Shown one piece after another: positions 48,749 to 51,451 of a stretch of DNA of 51,451 nt; position 1 is the first letter of the stretch; every line of letters starts with the position of its first letter. The position numbers and the translations under genes are program-made. This stretch comes from JACPHD01 sp964526325. Its GTDB lineage: Bacteria; Patescibacteriota; Patescibacteriia; Patescibacteriales; GWC2-42-12. The stretch spans positions 1 through 51,451 of the forward strand of contig CAZGKM010000009.1 in NCBI GenBank assembly GCA_964526325.1. Reading direction: 5' to 3'. Under the pieces are notes generated by a model. The model ran no database searches, was not told the origin of the DNA, and saw only the letters and a program-made list of their open reading frames with translations.

Positions 48749-49929
48749 AAGATAAGACAATAGAAGAATGTTATAAAAAATCCATTGCCTTACTTTTAAA
48801 TAATTCCGGTAATTATGGCATTTTAGCTAGCGCGCCGTCAAAAAGAGCTAAGCGAAGAAATTATTTAAGCATCTTCGGCCGGGACGCTGCAATTTGCTCT
48901 TTAGGAATGGTGGCCGGTAAAAATTTGGAATTAACAGCCATCGCGGAAAAAAGTTTAAAAAATCTGGCCGCTTACCAGGCTAAAAACGGCCAAATCCCCA
49001 ATTATATAAAACCGGAAACTAAAACTACCGACTTTTGGTATTTAGGCTGTATTGACGCGACTTTATGGTGGTTGATAGCCATTAAATTTTTTGATAAATA
49101 CTCTATAAAAAAATCATTACTGGAAAATCAGCTAAAGAAAAATATAGCTAAGGCAATTTCTTGGTTAGAGGGGCGTGAACATCAAAAATTTTATCTGATT
49201 GAGCAAGGCGAAGCCAGCGACTGGGCGGATATTATGCCCAGATCGGGCTTTGTGCTTTATTCAAACGTTTTATGGATTTGGGTAAAAAAATTATACAAAT
49301 TAAAAACTTTAAATAAAACCAAAAAAAATTTCAATTTCCTTTTTTACCCATGGCAAAAAATACCATTAAACTACTTTAAAAAAAATCACCGCGCCAAAAA
49401 ATTTATAGGGTTCGTGAAAAACGGCAGTAATAAATTACCTCATTATCTTAGTTTTGTTAATTACTCTTTCTGGGGCGAAGATGCTGACGTTTATGCTAAC
49501 CTGCTGGCTTGCTTGCTTGATTTGCCGGACAAAAAACTTAAGTATAAAATTATTAATTTCTGCCAAAAAGAAAAAAATAATTCTTCTTTACCGATAAAAA
49601 ATTGCTTTAAACCGATTAAAAAAAACGACAAACTCTGGCGGCTGTATATGCTGACGCATAAACAAAATTATCCCGAGCAATATCATAATGGCGGAATTTG
49701 GCCGTTTATCGGCTGCCTTTGGCCCATGCTGATTTATAAAACCGGCAAAAAAGACAAAGCCTGTGAAGAATTAAAAAAGGTGGCGTTGGCCAATAAGCTA
49801 AATAATTGGGAATTTAACGAATGGCTGCATGGCAAAACCGGAAAACCCCTAGGCATGGCCGGCCAATCATGGAATGCCGGCATATTTCTTTTGGCATATC
49901 ACTATTTAAATAATGAAATAAAAATATAA
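48727..49929 (+). CDS. Glucoamylase/debranching-type (alpha/alpha)6 glycoside hydrolase
   Basis: 400 aa, cytosolic. The (alpha/alpha)6-barrel signatures are NYLSIFGRDAAICSLGM (GRD substrate loop), IPNYIKPETKTTDFWYLGCIDATLWWLIA, the likely acid region EQGEASDWADIMPRSGFVLYSNVLW, and QYHNGGIWPFIGCLWPMLI plus AGQSWNAGIFLLAYH near the C-terminus. These resemble GH15, GH63, GH100 and the amylo-alpha-1,6-glucosidase C-terminal domain. Exact linkage is unknown. It overlaps the preceding kinase gene by 22 bp and the following glgA by 1 bp (TAATG), so translational coupling is likely. Confidence 0.82.
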   Translation: MDKRNKIKDKTIEECYKKSIALLLNNSGNYGILASAPSKRAKRRNYLSIFGRDAAICSLGMVAGKNLELTAIAEKSLKNLAAYQAKNGQIPNYIKPETKTTDFWYLGCIDATLWWLIAIKFFDKYSIKKSLLENQLKKNIAKAISWLEGREHQKFYLIEQGEASDWADIMPRSGFVLYSNVLWIWVKKLYKLKTLNKTKKNFNFLFYPWQKIPLNYFKKNHRAKKFIGFVKNGSNKLPHYLSFVNYSFWGEDADVYANLLACLLDLPDKKLKYKIINFCQKEKNNSSLPIKNCFKPIKKNDKLWRLYMLTHKQNYPEQYHNGGIWPFIGCLWPMLIYKTGKKDKACEELKKVALANKLNNWEFNEWLHGKTGKPLGMAGQSWNAGIFLLAYHYLNNEIKI

Positions 49930-51386
49930 TGCTTAATAAATCAAAAATTAAAGTTTTATTTCTTTCGGCCGAAGTCGCGCCCTTAGCTAAGGTCGGCGGC
50001 TTAGGCGATGTGGCCGGAGCCTTGCCTCAAGCCTTAAATAAATTAGGATTAGATATTAAAATTTGTTTGCCTTATTACGGCTTAATAGACACAAAAAAAT
50101 ATCCGGCAAAAAAAATTATCGGCAAACTGGAAGTGCCAACCGGCAAAAAAAATGAAACTATCGACGTTTGGGAGACTAATCTCCCGGGAACAAAAATTCC
50201 TATCTATTTAATAAAGCATAGTTTTTTCAACTTTAAAGATATATATTTAGGCAAACATGCCAAGCAGCCGGATAATTCAAAAAGGTTCGCTTTCTTTACT
50301 CGTTCTGCCCTGGAAATCGTTAAAAAAATTAACTTTAAACCGGACATAATCCATGCCAACGATTGGCATACCGGTCTGACCGCTGATTTTATTAAAACAT
50401 TAAACCAAAAAAATAATTTTTTTGCCAAAACCAGAACTCTCTATACAATTCATAATTTGTCCAGCCAGGGTATAACCAGGCCGGATATAGTCGCCTACAC
50501 AAAAATTGACCCGAATCTGGCGATTATTAAAGTTGACGCCGAAGACGGCGATATAAATTTTATGGTTCAGGGAATTTTGGGTTCGGATTTAATTAACACG
50601 GTTAGCCCGACTTATGCCAAGGAAATACTTGAGCATTATCAGGGAGCAAATTTAGAAAAAATTCTTAAAAAAAGGAAAAAAGATCTTTACGGAATTTTGA
50701 ACGGTATTGATACCGGCTTTTTTAACCCGGCTGCGGATAATTTAATCAGCCAAAAATATTCGCTTAAAAGTTTAGAGAAAAAAACAGACAATAAGCTGGC
50801 TTTACAAAAAAAATTAGGCCTGCCGATTGATAAAAATATCGCTTTAGTCGGTTTGGTTTCCCGTTTAGTCTGGCAAAAAGGCCTGGATTTAATTACTGAA
50901 AAATTCAGCCGTTTAAATTGCCAATTCGTCTTTCTGGGCACCGGCCAAGCCGAGCTTGAACAACAGCTAATAAATTTATCTAAAAAATTCCCGAGTAAAT
51001 TTTGCACCCAAATTAAATTTGACGAAAAATTAGCTCACTTAATTTACGCCGGCTCCGATATTTTTTTAATGCCGTCGCGCTTTGAACCTTGCGGTCTTGG
51101 CCAAATGATCGCCATGCGCTACGGAACCGTACCGCTGGTGCGTGCTACCGGCGGACTGGCCGATACGGTTAAAAATAAAAACGGTTTTATTTTTAAAAAA
51201 TATTCCAGCGAAGAATTATATAAAACTATCGATAAAGCGCTAACTGTTTTTTATACAAATAGAAAGCTCTGGCGTCGGCTAAAAGTTAATGGTATGAAAA
51301 ATAATTTTTCCTGGGACAAACCGGCTTATGAATATTTAAAACTTTATAAAAAATTATCAAACGGCAAATCCGAAATAAAAAAGTAA
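49929..51386 (+). CDS. glgA: Glycogen/starch synthase GlgA (GT5), second paralogue
   Basis: 485 aa. Closer to canonical GlgA than the first copy: LSAEVAPLAKVGGLGDVAGALPQAL, HANDWHTGLTADF, TIHNLSSQG, YGILNGIDTGFFNP, LVSRLVWQKGLDLI and MPSRFEPCGLGQMIAMRYGT. It should elongate alpha-1,4-glucan from ADP- or UDP-glucose. It starts within the stop of the preceding hydrolase gene and is the last gene of the operon. Two GT5 genes bracketing the operon suggest one may act in initiation or on a different acceptor (inference). Confidence 0.94.
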   Translation: MLNKSKIKVLFLSAEVAPLAKVGGLGDVAGALPQALNKLGLDIKICLPYYGLIDTKKYPAKKIIGKLEVPTGKKNETIDVWETNLPGTKIPIYLIKHSFFNFKDIYLGKHAKQPDNSKRFAFFTRSALEIVKKINFKPDIIHANDWHTGLTADFIKTLNQKNNFFAKTRTLYTIHNLSSQGITRPDIVAYTKIDPNLAIIKVDAEDGDINFMVQGILGSDLINTVSPTYAKEILEHYQGANLEKILKKRKKDLYGILNGIDTGFFNPAADNLISQKYSLKSLEKKTDNKLALQKKLGLPIDKNIALVGLVSRLVWQKGLDLITEKFSRLNCQFVFLGTGQAELEQQLINLSKKFPSKFCTQIKFDEKLAHLIYAGSDIFLMPSRFEPCGLGQMIAMRYGTVPLVRATGGLADTVKNKNGFIFKKYSSEELYKTIDKALTVFYTNRKLWRRLKVNGMKNNFSWDKPAYEYLKLYKKLSNGKSEIKK

Positions 51387-51401
51387 AAAAATTAATCCAT
51401 A

Positions 51402-51430
51402 TTGACAAAATGCGTAATTTTTGCTAATAT
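51402..51430 (+). promoter_or_regulatory. Strong promoter at the right edge
   Basis: TTGACA (51402-51407), a 17-bp spacer and TAATAT (51425-51430). It drives something beyond the window. Confidence 0.8.
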
Positions 51431-51451
51431 ATAGTTAGAGAGCTAAAAATA

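Overview
The window looks like a chromosomal segment of a Patescibacteria/CPR-type bacterium (Parcubacteria/Falkowbacteria-like; inference from gene content, not proven). It is AT-rich. Genes are short and tightly packed. The standard code is used: TGA is a true stop, for example in the HD-domain gene at 12479. Signs of this lineage are small Cys-pair proteins, pseudopilin-like sequences, a CHASE2 cyclase next to a FecR protein, a bacterial Elp3, a stand-alone TrpB2, and many dispersed palindromic repeats, some inside genes.

Layout. 1-6.2 kb (minus): a 999-aa secreted Ig-repeat protein, a methyltransferase and RecQ. 6.3-11.5 kb: pyrimidine synthesis (pyrC and a fused pyrK-pyrD) and one-carbon metabolism (folD, glyA). 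11.5-12.47 kb: a gene-poor stretch with a promoter-to-terminator unit that looks like a structured RNA or a microprotein mRNA, and a 176-bp hairpin element. 12.5-17.4 kb: an HD hydrolase, Elp3, a secreted bactofilin-like membrane protein and a phosphomannomutase. 17.4-22.6 kb (minus): glutamate dehydrogenase, trpS, trpB2, and a 56-aa zinc-finger-like protein under a T-box. 22.6-28.3 kb (minus): a possibly broken membrane gene, tsaD, CHASE2-adenylate cyclase and FecR.

28.3-35.9 kb: a copper operon (csoR, a SHOCT protein, an HMA-SafE-cupredoxin fusion, copA) behind a CsoR-like operator, then a cysteine desulfurase, a membrane DsbA-like protein and a ZIP transporter. 36-40.9 kb: small proteins, a HIT protein, YjbQ, DUF2238, a pseudopilin, and a striking tRNA-Glu gene nested inside the split halves of a second tRNA-Glu-like gene. 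40.9-51.4 kb: phosphoglucose/phosphomannose isomerase, yebC, ruvC, and a seven-gene polysaccharide operon. That operon has two GlgA synthases, a GH57 enzyme, an APH-fold kinase, a PHP phosphoesterase, a P-loop kinase and a glucoamylase-like hydrolase. A strong promoter at the right edge drives something beyond the window.

How the parts may work together: the sugar-phosphate mutase and isomerase can feed the glycogen-like operon. GlyA, TrpB2 and TrpS form a serine-indole-tryptophan salvage theme. CsoR, CopA, the cupredoxin fusion and the DsbA-like protein suggest envelope copper and thiol management. The main unusual signals are the nested tRNA, two 176-bp hairpin elements whose arms differ but stay complementary, the unidentified 12-kb transcription unit, the T-box on a zinc microprotein, and at least nine in-frame repeat-derived peptide insertions in conserved proteins.
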